64,000 bases of DNA from Pachyseris speciosa (Eukaryota > Cnidaria > Anthozoa > Scleractinia > Pachyseridae): positions 67,001 through 131,000 of the forward strand of contig JAEMWC010001372.1 of assembly GCA_016490735.1 (NCBI GenBank), in the 5' to 3' direction. The number at the start of each line of letters is the position of its first letter. The first letter of the stretch is position 1. The notes under the pieces are model-generated. The model searched no databases and had not been told where the DNA came from. It saw nothing but the letters and a program-made list of their open reading frames with translations. Below are positions 47,745-59,500 of the stretch, piece by piece. The position numbers and the translations under genes are program-made.

Positions 47745-48110
47745 TAGCATCGCAAGTTCAGTTGGTAGAACATCGGACTACAGTGCGGGAAGTCGCGAGT
47801 TCAGACCCTGCCAGGACCAACACTCAGGGTCTTTAAATAACCGAGAGGGAAAGTGCTGACTTTGTAATGACATCTGCAAATGTTTAGACTTTCTAGTCTT
47901 CTCGGATAAGGGGCATAAACCGTAGGTCTCTTCTCACTACACTTGTTCCTAATGATGTGTGGGACGTTAAAGAACCCACAAACTGTTCGCAAAGAGCAGG
48001 GAACGTAGTTTCCGGTGGTGTGGCCTGCTCTTTCATGTATCATATCCTATGTTGATCTTCATATGTAAAGCGCATTTGGTCATTACGTCATGGACAATTC
48101 GCTATACAAA
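47745..48110 (+). mobile_element. tRNA-headed SINE (second family)
   Basis: The tRNA-like head has a CAGTTGGTAGAACATCGGAC A-box region and a CGCGAGTTCAGACCCTG B-box region. It is followed by a conserved body (CACTCAGGGTCTTTAAATAA, GTGGGACGTTAAAGAACCC, CATATGTAAAGCGC). Length is about 365 bp. It is a derived, non-functional tRNA head, not a tRNA gene: the anticodon arm does not fold cleanly. Confidence 0.8.
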
Positions 48111-48162
48111 TTCATAAATTGCATTTAATGTTCTGCAGCTGTTGTTGTATTTTCCCTGTCTA

Positions 48163-48425
48163 TCTTGATCCTTGATTAAATAATACTGACTCAACACTTT
48201 TTAAATCTCGAAGATCCTGTACTATGCCAGAGTTTGGCGTTTTTCTATGATTGGACTTTGCTAAATCTCTTATTTTCTTTCGCACTCCTCTAAGGTCTCT
48301 GAGTAGGCTTTCTGATACTAAGGACTTAGGTATATAGCCCAAGCCACCACACTGACAAAACGAGCTGGTACAACATTTCTTAATGCCGAGATGATTGCGG
48401 TGGTTACAATATAGTACTTTTCAGT
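48163..48425 (-). pseudogene. Cys/His-rich ORF remnant, unknown
   Basis: The minus-strand frame reads YCNHRNHLGIKKCCTS, SFCQCGGLGYIP, then the helical basic stretch SLLRDLRGVRKKIRDLAKSN. The C-H-H-C-C-C-C spacing hints at a small zinc-binding domain. Stops lie just upstream. It may be a transposon protein fragment. No family is recognised. Confidence 0.3.
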
Positions 48426-51400
48426 ATCAGAAGTCGCTGGGTTAAAATGGAAAGTTAGGCTCTGTTTTCGCTTAACGGATGGTTCAAGGGCTGTTGTGGC
48501 ATGTGCAATGGCTGCCTATCTTGACAATGTTGTCCAACTTTTGTATATTCCTTCACATTTTCTGGGATGACTGCCTATTGTTTGGCTGTCAAAGCTTTCC
48601 GATGCTTCCGGTGTTTCTTTTTGGGGCATCGGAGAGCTAATTAACTGAAAGTTGATTTTTTTCCCCCGGAAATGGAGATATTTCAGGGTTGTATCTTTTC
48701 ATCCTTAGACAAAAGTGAATTATCCGGGCTGGCATCTTGGATAGGTCAGTTGTGATCCGAAGAGGTACGAGAGACCTGCTGCTTCTTTCTAAATTGAAGC
48801 TGAGCCCATTCTTTTAAACTTTCACTTTTCCAGATTGAGGCAAGGATCATTGAGGGATTTAAAGACGTAACAGATCTCTTGAGTCTCAAGGACAATGTGT
48901 CCAATTCCAGTTGATGATGCCTCTACTGCAATGATTTTTTGGCTTCGAGGGTCATAGTATTACGGACGCCGGGTGTATAAGGGTATATTTGAGCTGAGCA
49001 TCTCCACAGCACCACGTATTTTCCTTGCGAAGCAGGTAACAACACTGAAATCAGAACTGAAATCATGGAATCGACTTTTCCATCTGGCTAACCACTCCAA
49101 TCAACCGGAAAAATGGGCGATGGCCTCCCCTTCTCAATCGGATTGGCATGTACCATACGCCACGTATTCTATTCTACCTTCCTTCATTGTCCGTCCAGCT
49201 TCTTGAGGATGGAACAAAACAGTCTGGGAACCTCCATCTTGATTACTGTAATGGATAAGGATGCCATTCGTCTACCATATAACCTTGTCAACCATATAAC
49301 CTTGTCAAGACAGTCCAAGATAGGTAAGGTAGTCCCTCAGGGAACGAAAGGCACAGCCTCCTGTAATCCTGTAAAAATCTTGAAAATTCTCCTCTCACTT
49401 TTTCCGCGGGCCACGCTTTAGCCATTTTATTGGAGCCAGTCTCACGTATCTTAAGTTACCTTGTTCACACCCGAAAGGAATCATGGGAGATTCAACCATT
49501 GCGCGAGCATAGAACTCTTGAATTTCCTACTTCGAAGTTTTTTATATAAGTGTCGAGCCACCCAGCCCTACCAACAAAATATGCCATCGATTGATCTTCT
49601 TACCAGTCAAAATTAGCCCAAATTGTCTTGGTAGGTAGGTTCTGGCATCTCATTCAGCATGAAACCACCTCTCACCTCTGGGTTCCTTCAGAGGCTTGTC
49701 TTTACCCACATTCCAGCTTAATGATGCCAGCCTGGGAGCTTTTGCAGAGGAAAATAGCTCGAAAAAACACTTATAAAGCGGCAAACTTCCCAGAATCAAG
49801 CTCCTGGACTCGGTAAGCCAACCGCGGTTGCTAATGTGCGTGACGTCACACCTTAGAGTGAGCCCACAGTGTTACAAGACTGCAGTTATTTCCATCGCAA
49901 CTCCTTATATGGAGAAGATTAGTGCTACAGACTAATTAGCACCAAAAATTTACTAAAAAATTGCGATAAATCAGGATTCAAAGGGTTAAAGTTCAAGCAT
50001 CGCTGCCACCATACACCGATTCGCCATCTACTGATCGTTACAATGTCACGCTCATCGTTGCAATGTCACGCATTTATCTACTTTGTTGGCGGCTTGAGAC
50101 AATTCAAATAATTGTTGGGAATTTTTGTGATTTAGTAGTTCTGTATATATTCTCCATTTAAGATGTTTTGAAGGCTGGCGATTCAGAACGCATGCTCATA
50201 TGATCTCGTTTGGCTGAGAAATTAACGGTAAGCAATGTTTGCAACCTAGCTTATCACAAGTCACCCAAAGCGCATTAATGAAGTTTCTGATCGCTAATTT
50301 AGAAAGTCGTGAGTTCGAATCCCGCAACTTAAGTGCTAATTTTTGCCTTTACTTAAATTCTGCATCATAATCATAACGACGTAGAGTGGTTTAGAAGGCG
50401 GGTTGTATTTCGGTGGCAGGGAGTTCAACTCCTCAGCTCAGCCACGTTTGTAAATAGCGAAATGCTCTGCCTTCTTCATAAATTGGGATTCTTAGTTTGT
50501 TATGGCGAATTCGGAAAATTATTTGCTCCTCAATCCCTCAATTTTTCTCTTCCCCCACAATTCCCCTGAAATTTATAATCAGGAAGCCCACGAAAAAATA
50601 GTACTCTTATCTTTTTTCGGAGCGTCTCTGTTCTTATTTCTTCCTCGTGAGAAGTGTTTCTTGCATTCCCATGTAACCCCTAATTCGCGTTGAATGAAAC
50701 AGTTTAATATATGCACATAAGACAGCCCATTTCCAACGGAAATGGGGGAAGAGGCTGATGATAAACCAGGCCTGTCAGCTGAAGGAATGTGTCCACGTCA
50801 ATCAACATGGCGAACTGGTGTGACCTGTAACTGTTCAAGGTGTTGTCGTTGTTGAGAGATTTTGACTGTGTGAAATTGGAAGGTTTTTTAAAGCAAGTCT
50901 CTGAGAAAGTGAAGCAAAGTTGGAAATGAAAATTGTTAATCCCCCGTCATTTTTTTTTTGTGGAGGTAGTTTGCCTGGGCGATGAACAAAAATGGCCATA
51001 TAAGGGTCACCTGATGTATCATAGTATCCACAATTGATCATACCCGCCTCCAACCCATGTTTTGAACAAAAGTTTTACTCTGAAATGGCCGACAAATATG
51101 AGTCTATTTCTAGAGTGAATGCGAGCCAATTCAAACGACATTCCACCAGGAGGTAGGGCTATTCCTCGACTTTCAAACAAATACTGTTATAGTATTTTGA
51201 CTTCTACAAACAGTTAGAAAATAACGGCTTTACTATGTCGCCTGTCGGCCATTTTAACAAACATAAAAAACAAGCTCGATCAATTCCGCAATTTCTCCAA
51301 AGTACTCTCTTCCCAGACACCAAATTCTCAGCATACCTTAAACAGATACTAGAGTTTTTAAGTATTAGAAAATCTATTTGGGGAAAATTATATTTTGGCC

Positions 51401-52899
51401 ATGGGAGATAAACACATTTGATGCAAATTTGAAAACACCTCAAATTTGGCCATTATCAAACTGGATTGGTTTGCTCTAAAAATGGATTAGAGTAAGCGTT
51501 TAAGCTCTAAACATGTTTTCTATCATCTTCTCTGTGAAATAAACTTGATGTGTGATGTTTTAGTTCATTACGATTGATTGAAACGAAGTTGACAGAGAGC
51601 CTACCTTGTACGTTTTGGCAACTTTTAGTGCGACGGCTTTGTGTTTGCTCGTTCCATTTTCTTCACCACTTCGAGCGAAAGATTCTTATAGGCAGGTCAA
51701 CACTTATAGCCTTTTCCATCTAAAATAGTCTTAGCGATGTTTTGAGCCACACAGAGATGCTCTTGTATTTACAAGCATCTAGCTTCTTGTAGAGTACAGT
51801 TGACAAGGTTGAAACACTGTCACGATGTTGTGGTTGCTGCCTTAAAAAAGTCGATCCAAGGAGTTACACAAATGCTTCGCCATACTTAGTAAACGTAGGC
51901 CTGTGCAATAAGGAATAGAATATTTGGCTTAAAGCTACCGGTACATACCTTGCGTCCGTTGAGAAGCGCAGAAGTTGTTCTCAAATCAACAGAGAAGGGA
52001 CCGGAAATGACATGGGGGAGACCGCTGACCGGATGTTGACCGACTTATTTTTCATTATTTCTTTATTGGTACATTTGTGTTGCTACAATTCCTTCGAATC
52101 TTCGTGCTTTGTTGTTTTCTTAATAACTCGCCAGTTATACTAAAAATGTTTTAAGAGCGTATACCTTCACAATGCATGACTAATTGGGAAAGGAAGAATT
52201 CGGCGAATTTACATCGTAAATCTAGTGCTCTTTTTAATGAGAAGAAACAGTGACCTGTATTTGCTACTAGAAAAAAAAAAGTATTTTTCTGCAAGGCGAG
52301 GGGCTTGAACCTTTCAATTTTTGCTTTTAGCAGCGAACAGAGGTATATTTTCGTGACCGGAAGTCTATTTTCAATGCCAAACTGATTTGCATATCGTACT
52401 AGTCCCAAGAAAATAATCAGAAGGAAAATGAATGGAAAACTGTTCGTTTAAAAATTCAGCGGTGGAGGGGGTGGGGAGATTGATTGCACAGGAAGTGTTA
52501 TAACGTTACAAGCCGACAGCGAAATTACCAGGCGTGTGGCAACCCACGGACTAGGTAAAAACCGCGAGAAAATCAAATGCGGTTCGCGGATCTCAAGTAA
52601 AATCTTAGTTAGGAGACCGGAAAGAAAATAAGCGGTGAGGATGTTGTCAGGCAGATGAAGCAAGCTCGTGGCCAGGATGACAAACGATTATTTGCCCTTG
52701 ACGATTTTTTAACGCCACAACAGATCTTTTTATACCTCTCTGGGCGCCAGTCAGAAGAATGTCCCAAATGCAGTTAAGCTAGCTATAGAAGAACGGAGAG
52801 AAAATGCTACACTAGCCGCAGTACCAGACGAGTTAGTTGAGAGCTGCTGCTATACATGCAAGAGACCGTTTAACATGTGTTCCCTGCACAGTTAGTTAG
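48426..52899. other. 4.5 kb without a recognisable gene
   Basis: Short ORFs only. CAAAGGGTTAA near 49978-49988 looks like the right end of a piggyBac-like element, but no partner end was found. A tRNA-like GAGTTCGAATCCCG near 50310 may be a SINE scrap. Confidence 0.4.
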
Positions 52900-53952
52900 T
52901 CAATATTTTCCTCAATGACATCATTTTTCATCACTGGAGTAAAATTAAACGCATATGCAGACGATCAGCAGCTTTATAGTTCTGGCTCTGATCATTCAAC
53001 CCTGTATAATAGGTTAAATGATGAGCTTTCTATAGCGACGGAATGGTTCAAGCAAAATGGCTTAATGGCTAATCCCACAAAGTTTCAATCGTTAATCCTA
53101 GGAGATACAGATGAGGCTTTTATCTTCACCGTCGATGGTATACAAATCGAAAGGCGTGATGATATTAACCTACTGGGTGTAAATATTGATTCTAGGCTTA
53201 CTTTTCACAAGCATGTGTCGACTATATGTAAAAAAGTAAATAATCAGCTGCAGGTTATCAAACGTTTCAGAAATCTAATTAGCGGGCCTACTATGCTTAG
53301 GCTTTATAATGCTTTTATTCAACCAGTCTTTTCTTATTGTAGTGACGTATGGCACTTTTGTAGTGCGAGGGACAGGGATAAGCTAGAACACGTAAATAAA
53401 CAAGCGTTAAGGGTAGTGCTTAATGATAAGGAGAACGGTTATGATGAGATGTTGCGGAAACTGGAAATGGTAAATCTGGAACAGAGAAGGGTTCAGAACA
53501 TGCTTATCACTGTTTTTAAGTGTTTGCATGGGGCTGCCCCGTCTTATTTGAGATCGCATCTTAAGGAGCGGACGTCGGTGTACTCGCTCAGGGGCCACGC
53601 TATTTTGGAACTCCCTAATGTGAAAACAACCACGTATGGTCTCCATTCTTTTCGTTATTTTGGCGCGCATGAGTGGAACAGGCTTCCCGATAGTGTCAGG
53701 AGATCGGAGACGCTGGCTGGTTTTCGGCGCGGGGTTAAGCGGCATATTTTCCAAGGCCGGGCATTGCTATATTGATATACTTTTATTGAAACACTCTTAT
53801 TGTTGTAACGTTCCTATATTATTTCACTTAATGTATTTATCTATTTATGTAGCTAGTTAGTTATTTGTTATCTCATTCGGAGAAACTAGCGTCATGTATG
53901 CTATATCTAAATCCGAAGAAAAATAAAGTTATGTATGTATGTATGTATGTAC
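52900..53952 (+). pseudogene. 5'-truncated LINE, reverse transcriptase C-terminus
   Basis: An ORF of 286 codons (52915-53775) contains the catalytic LNAYADDQQLY motif and LLGVNIDSRLTFHKHV. YNAFIQPVFSYCSDVWHF follows, then the C-terminal block ending FRYFGAHEWNRLPDSVR, as in CR1/L2-type elements. The ORF is open to the end, yet the endonuclease and most of the polymerase are missing, and upstream residues (NIFLNDI near 52895) are in another frame. The tail at 53930-53952 is an ATGT repeat, a typical 3' end for this group. This is an ordinary 5'-truncated insertion, fairly young by its open frame. Confidence 0.88.
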
Positions 53953-54229
53953 AGAGATGAGCTTCATCCCAAGCTTAGTCTGAAAAGATTACGCCTGAAG
54001 TACCCCGTGGCATTCGGGGCGTGTCGGGAAGAAAATGGGAGCCATATACACTGTATGTTAATGCTCAGTTCAGGTTTACGCTAGTAGTATATTTTATTTG
54101 CCTCTGAAAGCAGTGGTGTGCTAAAGTTGATATCAAAGAGGTAGTCTTTACTCAGAGTATGAAATCTTTTTTGGATGATACCTGCATTTTAGTGAAAAGA
54201 GAGACAAACTTAGGGCGCCCACCAGTAGT

Positions 54230-54416
54230 ATAGTACTTGGGGGTACCAGATCATTTTTGAATTTATGGTTCAATCTGATGAAATTGGAATACCAGCGCAT
54301 TTTTCAATCTGATGATTCAATTTGATTAAATTTATATATTTTTAAAATCAGTTGGTTCAATTTCTCGGAAAATTACCTTCTTGGAAAAACAGTACTTGGG
54401 GGTACCAGATCATTTT
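54230..54416. repeat. Terminal-region direct repeats
   Basis: AGTACTTGGGGGTACCAGAT followed by CATTTTT occurs near 54231 and again near 54390, about 160 bp apart. CTCGGAAAA is also repeated. They lie in what should be the terminal inverted repeat of the Polinton-type element. Confidence 0.75.
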
Positions 54417-54592
54417 TTACATTTAACGGTTTCAACATTTTGATCTCGTATTTTTGGCAATCTATAGTTTATTAAAAATGCGTGACTTTCTCGGAAAAAC
54501 AGGGAATGAGTCATAGTATATCCTATTGTTTCAGATCACGAGACGTCATGTGTTAGTGACATAAAAAATAATATCTCAAATAATAGTATAGA

Positions 54593-54778
54593 ATGAGTTG
54601 TAATTCAGTAATTCATGATGAATTGAAGAATATGGAAGAAAATACTTGTCCTTTTTGTGATGAGCAATTGACAGAAGTTGTTAGTAGTGTGGTAGAATCA
54701 TGCTGTAGTAATCAGGAAATGTTTAAATTTGTCCTTAAGCAAATATTTTTAATGCTTGTCTTCCATTCGAGAATATAA
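54593..54778 (+). pseudogene. Short Cys-motif ORF, possibly a truncated late transcription factor
   Basis: A 61-residue ORF with ENTCPFCDEQL and a following VVESCCSNQEM, then a hydrophobic end that looks out of frame. A CPxC plus CC arrangement starts the zinc-ribbon protein related to poxvirus VLTF3 in several Polinton-type elements, so this could be its truncated beginning. The conserved downstream part was not found. The TCTAA promoter motif is absent. Confidence 0.3.
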
Positions 54779-54868
54779 CAATTACTAATTCGAAAAAGAC
54801 GCTTAAATTTTATGATAGATATTGGGTTGAAATTTTATTGTTGAGATTTGATGTGATTATTCGTATTA

Positions 54869-55537
54869 TTAGACAGTGAATTTTTCATCGTATTTTAGTA
54901 GGTACTTATCGATGATAAGACTGTTGTCCGTCACATAATCATCAATATTTTTCATTGTGATATGGATGCTGGACTTATTGAAATTACCGCTTCTCATTGT
55001 GTCTTTTATGGTATTGAGTAGATGTTGATAGCTTTGATAAGCATATGTACAATTTTGGATTTTAAGATCGAGGTTTTTTTGCTTCATCCAACGTTGTATC
55101 AAAAGTGCTGCTGTACTGATGGCTACCAAACTAACACCACCAGTGGCAATGCCACTGAATTGACCACGTAATGGAGATCTTTTCATCCATTTTGTTGTAA
55201 GGTTCTTTGGTATGGTATATGTGTACCCTCTGTATAATGAATAACGGTTATAAAATCTTCCAAAAGCATCATGGAGAATACTATGTGAGTGTAATACATC
55301 AATCCAACCAAGTGTTCTTTCAAAAAATCGTGTATTGCAACCATTTCCTGGACCAATAAGTCCTATACCATCATTAAGATATAAAATATTGTTTATTGAA
55401 ATTTTTATTTTAAAATGCTTTAAATACAAATATTGGTATACTAGACATGATTTCAATATTGTGTCATCAATATGAATATGTTGTTGTTTTGTTTCATCAA
55501 AAAAATATTTCACGTATTTGATTGTGTCTTCTATCAT
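54869..55537 (-). CDS. Conserved-looking Polinton-type protein, unknown function
   Basis: A 222-residue intact ORF whose start codon overlaps the end of the fibre gene at 55534-56499 by 4 nt. It has SHSILHDAFGRFYNRYSLYR, a hydrophobic stretch (GIATGGVSLVAISTAALLI, about residues 130-150) that may be membrane-associated, and a helical C-terminus (YQSYQHLLNTIKDTMRSG). I know no function. The 4 nt overlap suggests it is read from the fibre transcript or has its own weak promoter. It is the leftmost convincing gene of the element. Confidence 0.6.
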   Translation of the reverse strand: MIEDTIKYVKYFFDETKQQHIHIDDTILKSCLVYQYLYLKHFKIKISINNILYLNDGIGLIGPGNGCNTRFFERTLGWIDVLHSHSILHDAFGRFYNRYSLYRGYTYTIPKNLTTKWMKRSPLRGQFSGIATGGVSLVAISTAALLIQRWMKQKNLDLKIQNCTYAYQSYQHLLNTIKDTMRSGNFNKSSIHITMKNIDDYVTDNSLIIDKYLLKYDEKFTV

Positions 55538-56499
55538 ATACTATATCGTTGCATTAAAATTTGATGATGATCTAAAATTGTTTTTTCATCTAACATAAAA
55601 TCTAAGTATACACAGAAAAAACTTTTAATACAACCGTCTAATGGTGCGATGGAATTTGGATTTAAATCACCAAAAGTCATTTGTTGACTGCCGGTTCTAT
55701 TAGCAGATGTAAAACTTCCCACATGTTTTTTGTTCCAGTAGATTTTACTTTTATCTGTATTTGGAGAAGATAAATTATCCCAATGAACAGACAAACAATG
55801 CCAAACATTAATTTGACCTAAATCATTTACGGAATAATCTGCTAATTTTGTGAAATTTTGTATAGATGCTGATGGACCAAAACATACACAATTTGATTGA
55901 TCAACACCACTTATAACTAAATTTGAACCATTGTAATAGCTGACAAACTTATCATAACCTCCATCGTCATGACCAAAAAGCCCATTTTTCCATGGATTTC
56001 CACCTGTATTTGAATTTAATTTATAAACAATGAAAATATTAACAGCATTATTATTTAAATTGATTTGACTTATCATTCTCTTTGATCCATTAAACTTTAA
56101 AAAATAACGTCCATTAAGTTTCTCAGCCTTGGTACAAACAGTGGGTCTTATGTTTAAAGTTGATTGAGTTGCATTATTTTCTTCATTTGAGAGATCGTAT
56201 AATGTTTCAACTTTTCTGTCTGCATTCATATCTACAAAATCATCATTCGCTCTGTTGATTTGATATACACATTTTGAGTATAATTTGATAAATTCAGAAA
56301 CCCATAAATCTAAAAAACTATCTCTGACAATATCAGAAACTTGTGATTTAACAACAACATGATTAACATCATTACCAGGTTTTACATTAGTCAAAAGTTT
56401 GTTTTCAAGATCATAGTTCCCATCGTTTGTTAATTTAAATCCAGTTCCATCTTTACTTTTCACATTTATATGTTCTATTGTGTGGTTGAATACACCCAT
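55534..56499 (-). CDS. Fibre protein with lectin-like (ConA/LamG) head
   Basis: The 321-residue intact ORF starts MGVFNHTIEHIN, the same first five residues as the neighbouring collagen-like fibre. A FKLTNDGNYDLENKLLTNV segment, also shared, follows near residues 20-40. From about residue 90 the sequence has the layout of a concanavalin/laminin-G jelly roll: LYDLSNEEN, GRYFLKFNGSKRM, VNIFIVYKLNS, WKNGLFGHDDGGYDKFVSYY, INVWHCLSVHWDNL and IYWNKKHVGSFT. The shared N-terminus most likely anchors the fibre to the penton, as in adenoviruses, and the head would bind host glycans. This is inference from architecture. A TCTAA motif lies 11 nt upstream of its ATG. Confidence 0.75.
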   Translation of the reverse strand: MGVFNHTIEHINVKSKDGTGFKLTNDGNYDLENKLLTNVKPGNDVNHVVVKSQVSDIVRDSFLDLWVSEFIKLYSKCVYQINRANDDFVDMNADRKVETLYDLSNEENNATQSTLNIRPTVCTKAEKLNGRYFLKFNGSKRMISQINLNNNAVNIFIVYKLNSNTGGNPWKNGLFGHDDGGYDKFVSYYNGSNLVISGVDQSNCVCFGPSASIQNFTKLADYSVNDLGQINVWHCLSVHWDNLSSPNTDKSKIYWNKKHVGSFTSANRTGSQQMTFGDLNPNSIAPLDGCIKSFFCVYLDFMLDEKTILDHHQILMQRYSI

Positions 56500-56515
56500 A
56501 TAATATTAATTTAGA
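56500..56515 (-). promoter_or_regulatory. Late-type promoter of the lectin-head fibre
   Basis: On the minus strand TCTAA (56511-56515) is followed by 11 nt of A/T (ATTAATATTAT) and then the ATG. Same spacing as in five other genes of the element. Confidence 0.7.
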
Positions 56516-59500
56516 TTAATTCATAATCACTTCAAGTGTGAATGTTGTATCGAAAGCACCTGTATTAGGATGTGAATAGTCAATTATAAAATAGCCTCTC
56601 GATAATGATTTATTGACTGTAACTGTTCTTATGTTTCTACTCGTAGAAGGAATTCTATATTCGAAAAAAGTTGCTGGAAGTGGCAATAATCCAGCGCCTT
56701 CATTCTTTTTCTTGAAGTAGAACATTCCGGGTTTTGTTCCTTGTATAATATGCATTTTCTTAATATAAAAGTTATTGTTATGAATAACTAAATATTTAGA
56801 GCCATTTATCAATACAGGCTTTAAAGTATTTTTATTATGTCCTTGACTGGCTTCAACAAAGCAGTTTAAATATTGTATTTGACCAATTATTCCATTCCCA
56901 TTCAAATCTAGATCACCTCCTAATTTCGGCTGGTAAAGAGCAAATCCACCTAAATCGAAAGCTGTTTCCATAATTACACCTGTAACGCTTGAACGAAATA
57001 GATTCAAACTATTATTATGAATTCTATAGCCATTCAGATTTAAATCACCACCAAGTTTAGCCTCACTTATAAGAAAGCTGTTCATATTAATATTATTTAG
57101 CATTGTCAATTCGCCATTTTCACCCTCAAATAAGTTTGTTGAATTATTAATCAAAGCATGTCCATTCAAATCTAAATCAGTTTGTAATTGCATTTTTTCA
57201 TTCACGATTTTATAAGCTTCTGCGAAGTCGTAAACACTTGATGGAACGTCTACAGTTTCAAAATCAATACCATATGCAACACAATGAACTCTGTACTTAT
57301 TTGGATAAGTTGGGTTAGCATAAATATGTATTGTACAATATAAATATTCAGGTGGTGAACTTACTGAAGGTTTTTCAATCCATAATAAATATCTCGAATG
57401 ATCTTCATTTCTGTTATCAAATTTTCTCCCTACAGTTTTATGAATTGTAATTCCACCAGTTGCACTGAATGTTACACTACTAAGACTCATTCCTTCATAA
57501 TCAGGAAATAGCCATTCAAGAATGAAAGTGTATTTTCCATCTTTTATTGTATACATATTAAATCCAATTCTAGCTCTGTAAATATGATTAGCTTCTTTAT
57601 TCAAGTCTACATCAATGACCTTTTTTGAAATCAAATGTGGTGAACGAGGTAAATTGACATATCCATTAACTTTCAAGCCATATTCAGTACTGACTTCATC
57701 GATATCATTCATCAAATATTTGAAAGCATTCTTTGGATGAGAAGCAGATGAAATATGACTTTTTTCTAATTGATCTAAATTTACGGCATCGGTTTTATTT
57801 GTTCCTTCTTTTAAGTTAATGATTTTATGCCCTCCAAGTTTTAAGTCTGCTGCCATCGCATTTGTTCCATTCAATAATAAAGCGTTTGCTCTAATAACTA
57901 TTCCAGCTCGATTTAAAACTCTGAAGTTCACTGCATCAGTTTCATTCGACGGGTCCGCTAAATTGGTCACTCTATTTCCACCCATCAACAAATCGCCATA
58001 CATTGCAGTCGAACCGTCTCGTCGAAGAAAATACTCGTCAGTATATCTTTTTGTAACCGCATCATCTAAATTTACGGGTGGAGCAAGATCAGTAATGGCA
58101 TTGTTGTTCATGCTCAAGTTTCTCTGTGCAATCGTATCGAGTTTGGTTTGCAACCTCTGGTCCACATATTTTTTGTTGACGGCGTTTTCAGCTGGCGTAC
58201 TGCTATCAATGTCTTTCAAATTTTCTATAGCGTATCCGTCCATGTCAAGATCACCCTCTGCTGGGTCGGTTCCGTCACGTTTCAAACAGCTTGCAATTTG
58301 AGAGTCAACATAGCTTTTGTTTGTGGCGTCTAATATATCAACGGGATATTTCATGTTTTTGACAATATTACGTCCCATGTCCAAATCTCCAGTCATTGCA
58401 ACACTTCCATCTTTTTTAACTAAGTCCGATTTGTCAAAATTGGCAATTTGTGTGTCAACGTAAGATTTGTTTACAGCGTCTTGTGGGTTTGAGGGGTTAT
58501 CTTGTAGGTTGATTATTTTGTTTAATTTCATGTCAATATTACCACCAAACGCAACATTGCCGTTTTCAATTTCATAAGCTGGGTCATGGACAAAGTAGTT
58601 TAGATTTGAATGATACCCATAGGCTCCATATACAATTAGATGTGTTTTTGTATCAGATGATGGAGATGCGCTTTCAAAAGTAATTACCATAAGAGCCTGA
58701 CCACTTGCTGTTTTTGCTATCTTAAATAATTTTTTCAAGTATCCATCAACATTTTGAGTTCTAGGGAATGTTTTTTGAATTGGGGGTCCCTGTTCACGCA
58801 TATTAATTGTTGGAAGATCTAAATTAATCCTTGCAGTTTGAGGGTTAGATGGTGAGTAAAACTCAACAATAAAAGTATATTGGCCAACATCAATTGATGA
58901 TATATCAAAACGAATTTTTGATGTAAAGTTGCCACTATTTCTAACATTCCAAGCCAATGATGATTTATTTATATGATATGGTGATCTATCATAGTCCTCA
59001 ATTTGAAGGTTATCCACACCTTGTAATGCAGAAGACTTGGATATGTCTTTTAACAAAAAAGCAAAGGGATTACTTTGAGAACCAGAAGCAGATAATACTG
59101 CAGTATCAACATACTCCTTTGTGGTAACATCTTTATTTACTGTTGGTGCTGCTACATTAGTCAATTTTTTGTTTTCGATATCATAATTACCACCCAGTGT
59201 TAATTTAAATGCATTACCAGTATCACCCTTGTCACCTTTATAACCTCTCGGACCTCTTTCACCTTTAAAACCAAATGGGCCTCTATCACCTTCATCACCT
59301 TCATCACCTTTATCCCCTTTATCACCTTTATCCCCTTTATCCCCTTTATCACCTTTTGGACCACTTCCATCAGCTCTCTCACCTTTGTCACCTTTTGGGC
59401 CTGCTGGACCAGCTGAACCAGTGTCACCCTTATCATCTTTTGGACCCGCTGGACCAGTTAGACCTATATCACCTTTTGGACCAGTATTACCAGTATCACC

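Noticed and set aside
47745..47820. tRNA gene
   Set aside because: Only the A and B box regions are tRNA-like. The body continues as a SINE and no proper anticodon arm is formed.
49970..49990. piggyBac right end (CAAAGGGTTAA)
   Set aside because: No matching left end was found within a reasonable distance.
57819..58333. Plus-strand ORFs inside the collagen-like fibre region
   Set aside because: They oppose a long intact gene and have no independent support.
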